Source: JBBSJZ01 sp041739875 (GTDB lineage Bacteria > Planctomycetota > Planctomycetia > Pirellulales > Pirellulaceae). Taken from it: a stretch of DNA of 64,000 bases. The number at the start of each line of letters is the position of its first letter. Within the stretch, counting starts at the first letter, position 1. Location of the stretch: contig JBGSNA010000228.1 in assembly GCA_041739875.1 (NCBI GenBank), positions 1 to 64,000 on the forward strand, written 5' to 3'. Below the pieces are notes generated by a model. It was not told the DNA's origin, did not search any database, and saw only the letters and a list, made by a program, of their open reading frames with translations. The position numbers and the translations under genes were made by a program. Shown here in pieces: positions 17,316 through 26,915 of the stretch.

Positions 17316-18740
17316 TTAAACATCCAAGGGCGCGGCGATCAAATCGTATCCTTCAGTGGCAACAATCTCACAACGCACAATGTCGCCGACTTTGATGGCG
17401 TCTTCGTCGTTTGCACCCGAAACATACAAAATACCATCAATATCAGGAGCCTCGCTTGTCGTTCGTCCGATCCAAGCACCCGGTTGGTCCGGCACGCCTG
17501 AGTCGATAATCACTTGTTCAATCGTTCCGACACGGCTCTTGTACCAATCAAACGCAATCTCTTGCTGGATCGCCATCAGCTCATCACGCCGTGCCGCAGC
17601 GACTTCGGGATCTACGCGATTGGGTAACTTCGCCGCCGGAGTGTCTTCTTCGATCGAATAGGTGAACACACCAAGATGATTAAAGCGTTGCTGAGTGACG
17701 AACTCCGCTAACTGGTCAAAATCCTCGTCGGTCTCTCCAGGGAAGCCCGTAATCATAGTGGTTCGCATCACGAGCGAATCGATACCACGATGCAGCGAAT
17801 CGAGGATCGATTCCATGTCGGCTCGCGTGGTACGGCGTGCCATTCGTTTGAGCATCGAGTCGCTCGCGTGTTGCAGCGGCATGTCGATATAGGGCAGGAT
17901 TCGTTTCGCACCCGCAATCGTCTCGATCAGCGCGTCGTCAATGTACATCGGATAAAAGTACATTAAACGAATCCAATCGAGCGATTCGATTTGGTCGAGT
18001 TCGCGAAGCAATTCCTTCAAACGCGGTTCGCCGTACAGATCTTTGCCGTAATAGGTCGTGTCTTGCGCGACAATATTGATTTCGCGAACGCCGCTCTCGC
18101 CGAGCTTGATCGCTTCTTCGATGACTTGTTCCATCGGCTTGCTATAATGCTTTCCACGCATCTTCGGAATGGCACAAAACGTGCAAAGCCGATCGCAACC
18201 TTCGCTGATTTTCAAGTATGCAAAGTGTCGAGGCGTGACAGCCGAACGCACTGCGTCGCTGAGTGGGCGCACGGCCGCAGGGCGGAATAGCATGCGTTGT
18301 TCGTTGAGCCCGGAGTGCAATCGCTCGACGATGCCGACAATCTCGTTGCGGCCAAAGACTCCCACGAGCGCGTCGATTTCTGGGCGAGCTTCGAGCAGCG
18401 ATTCGCGTTGCCGTTCGGCGAGACATCCAGTCACCACGACACCGCGAATTTTACCTTGGCGTTTCAGCTCAAGCATCTCGTCGATGGCACCGAGCGATTC
18501 CGCACGAGCGCTGTCAATAAAACCGCACGTGTTGACGACGACAAAATCCGCACCTTCGGCGGACCCGACCATTTGGTAGCCCTCAGTGTCCAGTCGGCCG
18601 AGCATTTGTTCGGTATCGACAAGATTCTTCGGGCATCCGAGACTGATCACGGCATAACTTCCCCGGGCCTTGGCGTCGGGCTCTCCAGCCACACTCGGAT
18701 TCGAGGCAGTGCGGGGGTCTGAGATCACGGGGAGCTGCAT
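17316..18740 (-). CDS. rimO: Ribosomal protein S12 methylthiotransferase
   Basis: Radical-SAM enzyme adding a methylthio group to the conserved Asp of ribosomal protein S12. The 474-residue protein shows the three domains in order: UPF0004 N-terminal domain with ISLGCPKNLVDTEQMLG and the second-cluster Cys (NTCGF, TGCLAERQ), a radical-SAM core with CDRLCTFCAIPKMRG (CxxxCxxC), and a C-terminal TRAM domain (VIIDSGVPDQPGAWIGRT...). SLGCPKN and the KISEGCDRxCxFC context distinguish RimO from MiaB. The ATG at 18740 is preferred to a TTG two codons earlier. First gene of the rimO-pgsA-CPBP cluster. Confidence 0.96.
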   Translation of the reverse strand: MQLPVISDPRTASNPSVAGEPDAKARGSYAVISLGCPKNLVDTEQMLGRLDTEGYQMVGSAEGADFVVVNTCGFIDSARAESLGAIDEMLELKRQGKIRGVVVTGCLAERQRESLLEARPEIDALVGVFGRNEIVGIVERLHSGLNEQRMLFRPAAVRPLSDAVRSAVTPRHFAYLKISEGCDRLCTFCAIPKMRGKHYSKPMEQVIEEAIKLGESGVREINIVAQDTTYYGKDLYGEPRLKELLRELDQIESLDWIRLMYFYPMYIDDALIETIAGAKRILPYIDMPLQHASDSMLKRMARRTTRADMESILDSLHRGIDSLVMRTTMITGFPGETDEDFDQLAEFVTQQRFNHLGVFTYSIEEDTPAAKLPNRVDPEVAAARRDELMAIQQEIAFDWYKSRVGTIEQVIIDSGVPDQPGAWIGRTTSEAPDIDGILYVSGANDEDAIKVGDIVRCEIVATEGYDLIAAPLDV

Positions 18741-19119
18741 GGACAAGTTGTCTCGAAGAACCGGGGGGCGTGTGTCAAAGCGACAATTAAACCGAATGAA
18801 TCGATTTCACGCAAACGAAACGGCGTGTTAACCCGTATTTTGCCGCATTTTTGTGTTCTAGCGAGCGGCACGCGGATGCTAAACGAGCGTCCACAAACGA
18901 TCGTCGCGAGTTTCGCGGGCACTCCGCTTTACCTTCCGTCCCGAAATTCACTCCCAGTTAAACTGCTCGAAAATCGTTGTTGGCAACATTCGCGGAGCTT
19001 TGCCAGCCACATGCTCCATGGCAAAGATTTTTGATCCCGATTGGACTTAGCGGGCTCCATCGGTGAAAATAGGGGAGACCGATTCTAGACTCATTGTTAC
19101 GCAAAATTTTCCTTCAACT
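18741..19119. other. Divergent intergenic region, no gene seen
   Basis: This holds the upstream regions of rimO (minus) and the membrane-protein gene (plus). One structure is visible: CTTTGCCA (18998-19005) pairs with TGGCAAAG (19019-19026), followed by ATTTTT, resembling a plus-strand intrinsic terminator even though no gene precedes it on that strand. It could end a short untranslated RNA or attenuate the next gene; evidence is thin. Confidence 0.4.
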
Positions 19120-20250
19120 ATGCCTTTTTATCCCGACGCTTCGCCTCCTCCACGCAAGGACCGCGGCGAACCGTTGACTTTACGTCGTGCGATCGAACCG
19201 GCGGCACCGTCCGTATTCGCAGTGTCTCTTGGGGCAACGCGTTTATATGTCACTTACGCTGTCCCGATTGCCTTCGCGGCCTGTGTGACCGTCGCTTCGC
19301 TCGTAAGCTCGCGACCGGAAGCCGGTGACGTTGCGATGGCCTTCCTCATCGGTGGCGCGTTTTGGCTTATTGGCTTTGTTGTTCAGATCGTCTCGCACCT
19401 GGCGGTTTGGGGCGTTTGGGGTGATCCTTGTGAAAGCGTGACAGTCGGCTTACTTGGCGTTGAGTTTCCTCCCATTCACCAACCGCCGCGTCGTCTGATT
19501 TCGCTTTCCGTCGTTACCTTGTTGCCGCTCCTGCTCGCCGCTGCCGCTGCCACCTTGATTGGAGTCGTTTGGGCAGGCGAGAATTTTTGGCTTGGGGCAG
19601 ACACGCTTACGATGCCATCGCTTGGTCGTTCAACGAGTGATCTGATATGGCAAGCGGGTGGCGTGTTGCTGCTTATCCAGATGTCGTGTCAAACGTTTCC
19701 TTTGCCGCGGACGCCTGGTCGACAGATCATCTTAGCATTGATCGCAGAGTCTTTTCGCCATCTCGATTTGCCTCGCATCATTTTCTTCTCGCGTCGAGTG
19801 CTGGTGCTGATCGCAGTCCTGGTGGCGATGGTTTCCGTGGCGTTGATCCCGATCGAGTCGGATTCGCCGATCCAGCGTTGGCCGATTTTGTTTCTTGTCG
19901 CCGTGATGCTGTGGGTCTCTTCACGTGGTGATGATGTCGAGCTTGCGATCTGGAGCTTGGTGAACGCAGAGACGTCACGCCGAGGTCCTGTTCAAACAAG
20001 CTGGTATCGTCGTACGGTGCAGAATATTCACACGATCTCAGGTCGCCGAAGGGCTCGACGCGCTTACAAACAAGAACACAACGAAGCCGCTGATGTGTCG
20101 CGACTCGACGAAATCCTGAAACAGTTGCACGAACGGGGTGAACAATCGCTCTCCAGTGAAGATCGCGCGGTGTTGAGACGCGTCAGCGAGACTCTGCGAA
20201 AAACAAAGAAATCTCGCAGTACGAATCTTTCGGAAGATCACAACCTGTAG
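19120..20250 (+). CDS. Multi-pass membrane protein with basic C-terminal tail, unknown function
   Basis: A 376-residue protein from the ATG at 19120; the frame is open 19 codons further up but that part reads as leader. Five or six hydrophobic segments (about residues 45-265, for example VTYAVPIAFAACVTVASLV, SLSVVTLLPLLLAAAAATL, VLVLIAVLVAMVSVALI) resemble a reduced site-2-protease or rhomboid-type membrane core, but no HExxH or GxSG is present. The cytoplasmic tail ends in LDEILKQLHERGEQSLSSEDRAVLRRVSETLRK, a short motif often found at the C-terminus of planctomycete rhomboid-like and related membrane proteins. Monocistronic. No function assigned. Confidence 0.7.
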   Translation: MPFYPDASPPPRKDRGEPLTLRRAIEPAAPSVFAVSLGATRLYVTYAVPIAFAACVTVASLVSSRPEAGDVAMAFLIGGAFWLIGFVVQIVSHLAVWGVWGDPCESVTVGLLGVEFPPIHQPPRRLISLSVVTLLPLLLAAAAATLIGVVWAGENFWLGADTLTMPSLGRSTSDLIWQAGGVLLLIQMSCQTFPLPRTPGRQIILALIAESFRHLDLPRIIFFSRRVLVLIAVLVAMVSVALIPIESDSPIQRWPILFLVAVMLWVSSRGDDVELAIWSLVNAETSRRGPVQTSWYRRTVQNIHTISGRRRARRAYKQEHNEAADVSRLDEILKQLHERGEQSLSSEDRAVLRRVSETLRKTKKSRSTNLSEDHNL

Positions 20251-20309
20251 CGATCCCGTTGATAACTAGTTTGAAGGCCTGCACTTCAAGCTAAGTTTCT
20301 CGCAAGATT

Positions 20310-23297
20310 TTATTCTGGACCACTCGCATCGAGTAGATAACCTGCCCAAAACAGAGGCGAGCTTCCCGTAAGATTGTCGATCGCGGCGTCTTTGCCGCTC
20401 AACAACGGTTCGCTGGCTGGATCCAGTGGCGTGTTGCGGATTGAGGCGACCGCGCGGTGCCACGCCCTATGCGTGTCGTCGTACGGAAGCTCTTGCAAAA
20501 ACTCTTTCAACAACAACGACGTTGATTCGCCACCCACAGGCCACCGACTCAGCACGATATTGCGAACGCCGCAACAATGCATCGCCGTCAGCAACCATGA
20601 GATCTCGCGACCGTCACCAAGATTCGCGTTTGCTCCCGCCGTTCTGAACCCCGGCAAGATCACTTGAGTCGGTACTAGTGAGGGAAACCGCAACCAACTC
20701 GCGATCGTGCCATCGGAGTTCGCGGCGTCATAGAGCCCGGGCGTCGTCAACGAAGGATCGCTCAAGTTCGGTGTCACCACTCCAAACACCACCAATCGCC
20801 CTATTGACTCGCCTAGCGCACTTGTCGCCACCGGTGGATTGCTTGGTAGCGTTTGCATCAACTGCAATGATTGCGTGACAGTCGCCAAGTGATTGGCATT
20901 CAACTCCGCGTCACGCGGTGAAAAGAAGAGACTCGAGAAAACGCCTGTAGGACGATCAAGACGATTCTGGGCCACGTTATGCAGCGCCAATCCCGGCGTT
21001 GGTGCATACGTCACCACAAATCGATCCGCCCAAAGAGCGGTGGCCGAATCGTCGAAACCGAGCAATTCAAACGGCAGATACCACAGCGGACCGTCTGGTA
21101 CCACGATCACTCGCTCGGCATTTCGCATGGTTGCGTAGACGTCATCTGGAATCAACATGGATCGCAGCGCGGCCGAGTTCGAACGCCAGCCCTCGGCGCT
21201 GTCAATGCGTGTCGAACCTCGCGACACGATCGCACCCATGCCGCGAAGCAACCTGCTGATCTCGATGGTGATTGAGCGGGGCGTCTCAGTGCTCCAAGTC
21301 TTGACGTTTCCATTCAATGTCAGTGTCCCGATCATTGCTTCACCGACACTGACAAACGTCAATAAGCCTGTTCCTTTTTGGAGCTTATCTAAATCCGACT
21401 GGCCGATGATCGGAGGCGGCATCGTCGCGGGGATATTGCCCCGATCGAGCGCCAATTGAGTCGTAAGCGATTCCAGCTCGTTGCCTCGAGCCAAAAGTTC
21501 GGGCGACCCGTAGGGCGACGGTGGCGTTGAAAGAATCGCGAGCATCCTGGCCAGCCTGGCTGGTGGCTTGACCAACACCGCAGCCGCGGACTCTACAAGC
21601 AGATCACGCTCAGTCGCAGCCAATCGCCGGGTTTGTTGAAGTCGCCCGCCAATAGGAAGCGTTGCAAGAAATCGACGCCGCATCAACGCATCCGATTGGA
21701 CCAACACATCCAGCGGCGGGTTACGTTTCCATGTCGAGATCAAATACGCCGTCATCGCATTCGTCAGATCAAACGATTCGTATGCGAGTGCATCCAAATG
21801 ATCCGCGCGCCAAACCTGATCCGGCAACAGTCCCGGCGCTCGATCAGAAACAAACTGCTCCAAACGCTCGTCAACTGCGCGTCCACCGATGCCACGTCCG
21901 CTTGTTTCGATCCCAACGAGTCCGAGCTGGAACAACCTTGGCGTCGAAAACATGATGGCGCCGCCGCGTTGAACACGTCGCTTACCGTCAAGTCCATAAC
22001 CCTGGCCGTTGGCGAATCCGATGGCTCGCGAGACCGACTCATCGATCGCAGCGTTCCCACCAAGCGAACCGCCTCGTGCCGCCGCCACACGCGCGACGAG
22101 CAAGTCACACGCAGCAGCGACACGTGGCACGAACACTTCACGATTTTGCAAAAGTGTTGCGGCTTGTCCCACGACAGTCCCCGCAGTGTTGACGTCGTTG
22201 CGTGCCAATGCCGCTTCGGTTCCAGCCAGTAGCGCACCGAGCGTAGCGATGCGACCGCGGCGCAAATGCGAACTCGCCATCGCAATGGAATTCGCTTGAA
22301 CCGTTTGTGCGTTCTCCGCCGTGATGCATCCCGCGAGCACAAGCATCGCTTCACAAGCCCATTCCGGTTGGTTGACTGCGGATGCTGCCGCCGCAGCTTG
22401 TAACGCGACCGGAACTGCTTCGGAAAAGTTATCTCGCGACGCCAACACACGAGCTGCCGTGATCAACGACAGCGGCGTCAATGCGTGAACTCGTCCAGCC
22501 ATCGTCGACGATGTGACACTCTCGGCAAGTGCATCTTTGTCGTTTCGGCTAGCAAAGTAGCCGCACGCCCGAACACAACCCACGACCGAACGACCGTTGG
22601 GGTTCGTGGGATACTCGATTGCCGCAAGAGCATTGCGGCCGATATCAAAATCGGCTGCCAAAGGTCCAAAGATGATGCCACGTCGATAAAGCGAAATGGA
22701 CAGTCCTTTGAGGATCTCATTCGCGTCTACCAATGTCACTCGTGCAGATTCGAATGAGCCGCGATCGTAGGAGGCTTCGAGGTTGTTGGACCCAGTCGCC
22801 AACTGGAGCGATTGTGAGAATGGAACGAGTGTCGGCGTTGCCTTGCCCGCCCAAGATGCAGCCGGACTGGGCTGGATCTCACCTGCTTTGATCGCAGTTT
22901 CCCACTGAATTCGGTTGATCCATCCGCGATGTCGAATGGCCAACGAAAGTGCCGCATCAAATTGTTCGATCGCAGCGGAAAGATCACCGACTTGGTAGAA
23001 ACATTCGCCGAGCATGGCGTGCACGGGAATTGCATCGATCCACCGGCCATTCGGATCTCGCCGTGTCTGACGGAGCGCTTCACCAAACGCAGCCGACGCA
23101 TCACTCAGTGCACCCTCGCGATACAACTCCAAGCCCACATAGTATTGCTGATTCGGATATTGGTTTTCCCCAAGCGCATCCATTCCCGGCGCTGGAATCA
23201 GCTGGGCCGAGGAGTTCATCGAAAAGCACAAGCAAGCGAGCGACCCAACAGCGAGCGAGACAAAGCCCGTACGCATCATTCGCTTTAGGAATCTCAT
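20310..23297 (-). CDS. Exported TPR/CHAT-domain protein with degenerate protease site
   Basis: A 995-residue protein with a signal peptide (cleavage near NSSAQ). Residues about 45-110 contain TPR-like repeats (QYYVGLELYREGALSDASAAFGEAL); a long helical repeat region follows, and residues about 640-990 form a CHAT (caspase-like) domain, recognised by VVPDGPLWYLPFELLG and NIVLSRWPVGGESTSLLLKEFLQEL. The usual ATHG around the catalytic His reads VVTP (in RLVVFGVVTPNLSD), and LSACETG around the catalytic Cys reads LPGFRTAG, so both dyad residues are replaced. It is probably a non-proteolytic scaffold or binding protein in the periplasm. Monocistronic; convergent with the preceding gene. Confidence 0.85.
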   Translation of the reverse strand: MRFLKRMMRTGFVSLAVGSLACLCFSMNSSAQLIPAPGMDALGENQYPNQQYYVGLELYREGALSDASAAFGEALRQTRRDPNGRWIDAIPVHAMLGECFYQVGDLSAAIEQFDAALSLAIRHRGWINRIQWETAIKAGEIQPSPAASWAGKATPTLVPFSQSLQLATGSNNLEASYDRGSFESARVTLVDANEILKGLSISLYRRGIIFGPLAADFDIGRNALAAIEYPTNPNGRSVVGCVRACGYFASRNDKDALAESVTSSTMAGRVHALTPLSLITAARVLASRDNFSEAVPVALQAAAAASAVNQPEWACEAMLVLAGCITAENAQTVQANSIAMASSHLRRGRIATLGALLAGTEAALARNDVNTAGTVVGQAATLLQNREVFVPRVAAACDLLVARVAAARGGSLGGNAAIDESVSRAIGFANGQGYGLDGKRRVQRGGAIMFSTPRLFQLGLVGIETSGRGIGGRAVDERLEQFVSDRAPGLLPDQVWRADHLDALAYESFDLTNAMTAYLISTWKRNPPLDVLVQSDALMRRRFLATLPIGGRLQQTRRLAATERDLLVESAAAVLVKPPARLARMLAILSTPPSPYGSPELLARGNELESLTTQLALDRGNIPATMPPPIIGQSDLDKLQKGTGLLTFVSVGEAMIGTLTLNGNVKTWSTETPRSITIEISRLLRGMGAIVSRGSTRIDSAEGWRSNSAALRSMLIPDDVYATMRNAERVIVVPDGPLWYLPFELLGFDDSATALWADRFVVTYAPTPGLALHNVAQNRLDRPTGVFSSLFFSPRDAELNANHLATVTQSLQLMQTLPSNPPVATSALGESIGRLVVFGVVTPNLSDPSLTTPGLYDAANSDGTIASWLRFPSLVPTQVILPGFRTAGANANLGDGREISWLLTAMHCCGVRNIVLSRWPVGGESTSLLLKEFLQELPYDDTHRAWHRAVASIRNTPLDPASEPLLSGKDAAIDNLTGSSPLFWAGYLLDASGPE

Positions 23298-23414
23298 AAG
23301 TCTTGGCCAGCAGAGACAAGTTCAATCGCACCAACACGCATTCTATCGCCTATGTGCCATCCACTGCAAAGGCTGGATAGGCTGCGAATCGATTCACAAG
23401 TCAGGCCGTTGCGT

Positions 23415-23472
23415 CGTCGTTTGCTCCGCAAACGAAACGATAAAGTCCGTTTCGTTCGCGGAGCGAACGACG
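23415..23472. repeat. 25-bp inverted repeat with 8-nt loop (REP-like hairpin)
   Basis: Arms 23415-23439 and 23448-23472 pair with only two mismatched positions. The core reads GTTTGCTCCGCAAACGAAACG against its inverse. It lies just before another hairpin and a transposase remnant and is probably a dispersed extragenic palindrome. Confidence 0.85.
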
Positions 23473-23494
23473 GCGATCATAAATTCACAGCCTA

Positions 23495-23543
23495 GGAGGC
23501 CGACACAGATTCCATTTCACCACTCATGACTGTGTCGGCCTCC
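23495..23543. repeat. 14-bp perfect inverted repeat (REP-like hairpin)
   Basis: GGAGGCCGACACAG (23495-23508) and CTGTGTCGGCCTCC (23530-23543) pair perfectly across a 21-nt loop. It is the second of two hairpins in a 540-bp gene-free region upstream of the 23840 gene. Confidence 0.88.
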
Positions 23544-23609
23544 GGCCTTAGAATGGGAAGCAACGCCAAGTCCATACTCTATCATCTGGCCGAGAAATGA
23601 ATTGACGCC

Positions 23610-23768
23610 TCAGCTATCACGGTCGGTTTGCATGTCCAGTCGCAGAAGATCGTTCAGTACATCTCGCGACGACCAGAACACCATCGATCCCAAACCTTTC
23701 AAGACGAATACCGGCTCCTGTTACAGAAACACGATATCGAGTTCGACTCCAAGTATCTGTGGCAATGA
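23610..23768 (+). pseudogene. C-terminal remnant of an IS200-like/REP-associated tyrosine transposase
   Basis: Reading in frame to the TGA at 23766 gives about 52 residues with the typical C-terminus of the Y1 transposases called RAYT: AITVGLHVQSQKIVQYI, RRPEHHRSQTFQDEYRLLL and KHDIEFDSKYLW. The family pattern is QxxxVxxYIxxQxxHHxxxxFxxEYxxLLxxxxIxxDxxYLW. Upstream in this frame there is a TGA at 23598 and the catalytic HUH and Tyr parts are missing, so this is a dead fragment. RAYTs act on REP hairpins, and two hairpins stand 140-200 bp upstream. Confidence 0.78.
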
Positions 23769-23839
23769 GCAGCTAGGCATGTAATAGCGTACGATGGGTA
23801 AATTGGTACACTAAGTGCATAGGTGGTGGCTTCTCATCA

Positions 23840-25060
23840 ATGGTGCCAATCGCGGGGGCGGTGCGAGTGTCTGTCAGATCCAACGTAATTCGTCTGGTCG
23901 TTGCTATCTGCTTTGTCGGCGTCGCACAGGCGGACGACGAGTCTCAGCGACCGCTATCGAATGCGGCTGACTCGTCAAGTCGGTTGTTGTTCGTTGTAAC
24001 CGACGACGACTTCTTGGTATCCGACCAATCGGTTTGGTGCCAAGACAGTTTGCAAGCATCGATTAACGCTGTCCGCGACCAACGTCGGGCAACGTATCTC
24101 ATGATGGAGACCAGGCGAGCGGGCGAGCCATCGCTGCTTCGCGGAGGTCGGACTTTCACCAGTGGCCCTCACCGAGTGATCTGCTTCCTGTGCGACGGTG
24201 AGCGGCGTATTTTGTCGTGTTGCGTTGGGATTCCGAATTCTCGGCAATTACTCAGCTTTTCCGAAGATGCTGACGAGCTTGCCGTGTCCATGGCACTTGC
24301 CGGTTCCGCAGGCTTGGAGAAAGACACAGGCCAAGACACAGAGCAAGCGACGCCGTTGGCCGATATGGTGCGCGATCGAGCATCCAACCGTGTCACGCGA
24401 CATTACCGTCCGTTACTGCTCAAGATGAATCCCTCGCTCAGCATTGAGAAGTCAAGTCATTTGCTGGCCGAAGCGTTGACGAACGACATCAAAGAGCGTT
24501 TTTTGTTTGATTCGCCGATCGAAAGTGAACGCTGGGTCTCGGCTCAACAACACGCGGAGGCGCGACGCCACTGGTGCGACACCATGCTCGTGGGCTTCGT
24601 TGGCAAGCAAGTTGACGACGTTTGGCCGGAATTCACTGTGAATGTTTGGGGCGCCCTGCCGTGGCATGGCAGTGAAACGGTGCAGCAGTTTGCAACAGAG
24701 TGTAGCGAAACGCTCCAGCAACACGGGATCGTGCTTGAGCTGGATTTAACTAAGCGATACGTCCAGGCGGAATTCACCAACGTCTCGGCCTCCGGTTTGT
24801 CCGCGACAAGCGAGAGGTCTGGGACCAGGCGTGAAGCTGCGTTAGCTCGAGCACTTGAAACCGCACAAGTACGCACTTGCAACTTATGCGAGCTGGCTTG
24901 GTTATGGAAGTCTGTGGGGCAATCGCCGATTCAGCTCCGTAATCCCAAGACTCGCATCGTGCGTTGGATCGTTTTGAAAAGCGTCTCAGCCGAACCGGTG
25001 CTACTTCCCGATGGGGCTGAGAACCGGCTCATTGATTTGATCAGTTCACTTCGCCCATAG
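23840..25060 (+). CDS. Exported protein of unknown function paired with a di-heme oxidoreductase
   Basis: A 406-residue protein with signal peptide ending near GVAQA-DDESQ. The mature part is mixed alpha/beta with no recognised domain. Seven or more Cys occur, including CFLCDGERRILSCC (around residue 115) and CNLCELAW (around 345), but no CxxCH heme site. RRATYLMMETRRAGEPSLLRG and HRVICFLCDGERR look like conserved surface strands. It is 32 nt upstream of the DUF1111 di-heme gene on the same strand, so the two are very probably co-transcribed and this may be an accessory or substrate protein for it. I do not recognise the family. Confidence 0.7.
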   Translation: MVPIAGAVRVSVRSNVIRLVVAICFVGVAQADDESQRPLSNAADSSSRLLFVVTDDDFLVSDQSVWCQDSLQASINAVRDQRRATYLMMETRRAGEPSLLRGGRTFTSGPHRVICFLCDGERRILSCCVGIPNSRQLLSFSEDADELAVSMALAGSAGLEKDTGQDTEQATPLADMVRDRASNRVTRHYRPLLLKMNPSLSIEKSSHLLAEALTNDIKERFLFDSPIESERWVSAQQHAEARRHWCDTMLVGFVGKQVDDVWPEFTVNVWGALPWHGSETVQQFATECSETLQQHGIVLELDLTKRYVQAEFTNVSASGLSATSERSGTRREAALARALETAQVRTCNLCELAWLWKSVGQSPIQLRNPKTRIVRWIVLKSVSAEPVLLPDGAENRLIDLISSLRP

Positions 25061-25092
25061 TTCAATCTTTTCTAGGATTAAAAAGGTAGCTC

Positions 25093-26898
25093 ATGAACCG
25101 TCTGCTCTCTTGTCTACTATGCCTGGCCTTCGCCGGGATTACAAACGCGGCGAACCCGACTCAGGTTTCGTTGGGTTTACAACTCTTCACGCAAGAGTTT
25201 GCGTCCTCGTCCCCAGGGCTGAATGGCGATGGGCTGGGGCCCGTGTTCAACGAAGCCTCCTGTGTTGCCTGTCACAATGTGGGCGGAGTTGGCGGAAGCG
25301 GTCAGGTGCGCAACAACGCCCGATCGGTCGGTATGCAAGAGTTGATTTACAATGAGTTCGAGCCAGCACTCGCAGCGGCTGAGCAGCGACATTGGCAAGG
25401 CCTCCAGCGTGCCGGCCGGGCCGGAAATGTGATTGCTCCATCGATTCGCCGTATGAACGATGCCGTAGCGAAATTCAGCCCAGCGTTTATCACACCCACT
25501 GGTACGATCGGCTCCTCATTTCCAATCCATCGACGCGGTGGTTCGCCAGCGCTCGTTGCCTTGAGAGACCAATCGCTCACTCCTTTCAACCCGCATTGGA
25601 ATGACGACAACTACGCGTCGTGCGATACCGTTCACCAAGAAAGGGTTCCTCGAGAGATCACAAACAATAATCAATCGGTGTCGATGAAAGTCCATGTGTT
25701 CGCACGCAATACGACGCCGCTGTTTGGTACAGGGTTGATCGATCAAGTGCCTGATTCTGTGCTGTGGCAAGTCGCAAAGAGCCAGCGATCAGACTCCGAG
25801 ATTTCAGGGCGACCAGGTACACTTTCCGATGGAACGCTCGGCAAGTTTGGGTGGCGAGCCAACTTTGCGACCTTGCGAGATTTCAACGAGAACGCGTGCT
25901 CTGCGGAACTTGGGCTCCAATCGAGACGAGTTACACAGCCGATCGATCTTGCGAATCGTAACTATGTGAATCCGAACCCAGATATCAGCGACGACGCGAT
26001 CCAGGCGATGACCGCGTTTGTCGCAGCCCTGCCACGGCCCATTCGTGACATTCCAACGGACTCGCGCGAACGGCAACGCGTCGCATTGGGAGAACAGCGC
26101 TTCGCCGCTATTGGTTGCTCGAAATGCCATGTGCCGAGCCTGGCTGGAATCCAGGATCTTTATAGTGATCTTCTCTTGCACGACATGGGACCCTACGCGA
26201 TCGACATGGCCGGAGCACCGCCATATTTGAGGAATGTGGCTATCACAGAACAATTGACAGGGATCTCGACGACGGAGTCGACAAGCTCGATGCAAACCAG
26301 AACTTACTACGGGCACTCGAGCAGTATGGTGAGCGCATCATCTCGAACAACGGGCTTTCAGGTTGGGACGCCAACGTCGTCCCAGACGGGAACGGTTTCT
26401 GCAAACCGGTATGCGACGAAGCTGATCAGCCCAATACTTCCGCCTCGTACCGTGGTGACACCCATTAGCAATCGAGCGAGCTCGACCAATAACACTGAAT
26501 CAGAACAACTCGCAGGTTCGGAATTTGTCAACGAGTTCACAGGCAACAGCGGCCAAATTGAAACCAAGACATCCAACCAATCGAACACAATCGTCGAGAC
26601 TCAGTTATTCCTGACGGCGGAATACGAACAGACTCTCGTCAACCAAGAATGGAAGACGCCGCCGCTGTGGGGTGTGCGTGACTCGGCTCCGTACATGCAC
26701 GACGGTCGTGCGGAAACGATTCTCGAAGCAATTGCGATGCATGATGGCGAAGGCCGCGGAGCACGCAATCGATTCTTTGCTCTGGGCTATGAGGACCAAC
26801 AGGCGATCATCGCGTTCCTGGACACGTTCGCAGCACCAAGTCAAGGTGTCATCGAAGCCCCCAAGAAGTTCACTCGACGTGATTTCGTCTCGCGTTGA
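25093..26898 (+). CDS. Di-heme oxidoreductase (DUF1111/DHOR family)
   Basis: A 601-residue exported protein (signal peptide MNRLLSCLLCLAFAGITNA). It has two c-type heme motifs, CVACH (57-61, in NEASCVACHNVGGVGG) and CSKCH (342-346, in FAAIGCSKCHVPSLAG), followed by DLLLHDMGP, which is the signature of the DHOR/thiol oxidoreductase-like family, and PPLWGVRDSAPYMHDGRAETILEAIAMHDGE near the C-terminus. Periplasmic redox function is expected; family members remain poorly characterised. Residues about 395-520 form an insertion rich in Ser, Thr and Asn (TESTSSMQTRTYYGHSSSM) not usual in the family. A good AAGG ribosome site precedes the ATG. Second gene of a two-gene unit. Confidence 0.88.
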   Translation: MNRLLSCLLCLAFAGITNAANPTQVSLGLQLFTQEFASSSPGLNGDGLGPVFNEASCVACHNVGGVGGSGQVRNNARSVGMQELIYNEFEPALAAAEQRHWQGLQRAGRAGNVIAPSIRRMNDAVAKFSPAFITPTGTIGSSFPIHRRGGSPALVALRDQSLTPFNPHWNDDNYASCDTVHQERVPREITNNNQSVSMKVHVFARNTTPLFGTGLIDQVPDSVLWQVAKSQRSDSEISGRPGTLSDGTLGKFGWRANFATLRDFNENACSAELGLQSRRVTQPIDLANRNYVNPNPDISDDAIQAMTAFVAALPRPIRDIPTDSRERQRVALGEQRFAAIGCSKCHVPSLAGIQDLYSDLLLHDMGPYAIDMAGAPPYLRNVAITEQLTGISTTESTSSMQTRTYYGHSSSMVSASSRTTGFQVGTPTSSQTGTVSANRYATKLISPILPPRTVVTPISNRASSTNNTESEQLAGSEFVNEFTGNSGQIETKTSNQSNTIVETQLFLTAEYEQTLVNQEWKTPPLWGVRDSAPYMHDGRAETILEAIAMHDGEGRGARNRFFALGYEDQQAIIAFLDTFAAPSQGVIEAPKKFTRRDFVSR

Positions 26899-26915
26899 GC
26901 ATCGTAACGAACGGA

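Noticed and set aside
18998..19032. Terminator-like hairpin, considered as the end of a small RNA gene
   Set aside because: Only an 8-bp stem, no recognisable promoter or conserved element upstream; kept only as a remark in the intergenic entry.
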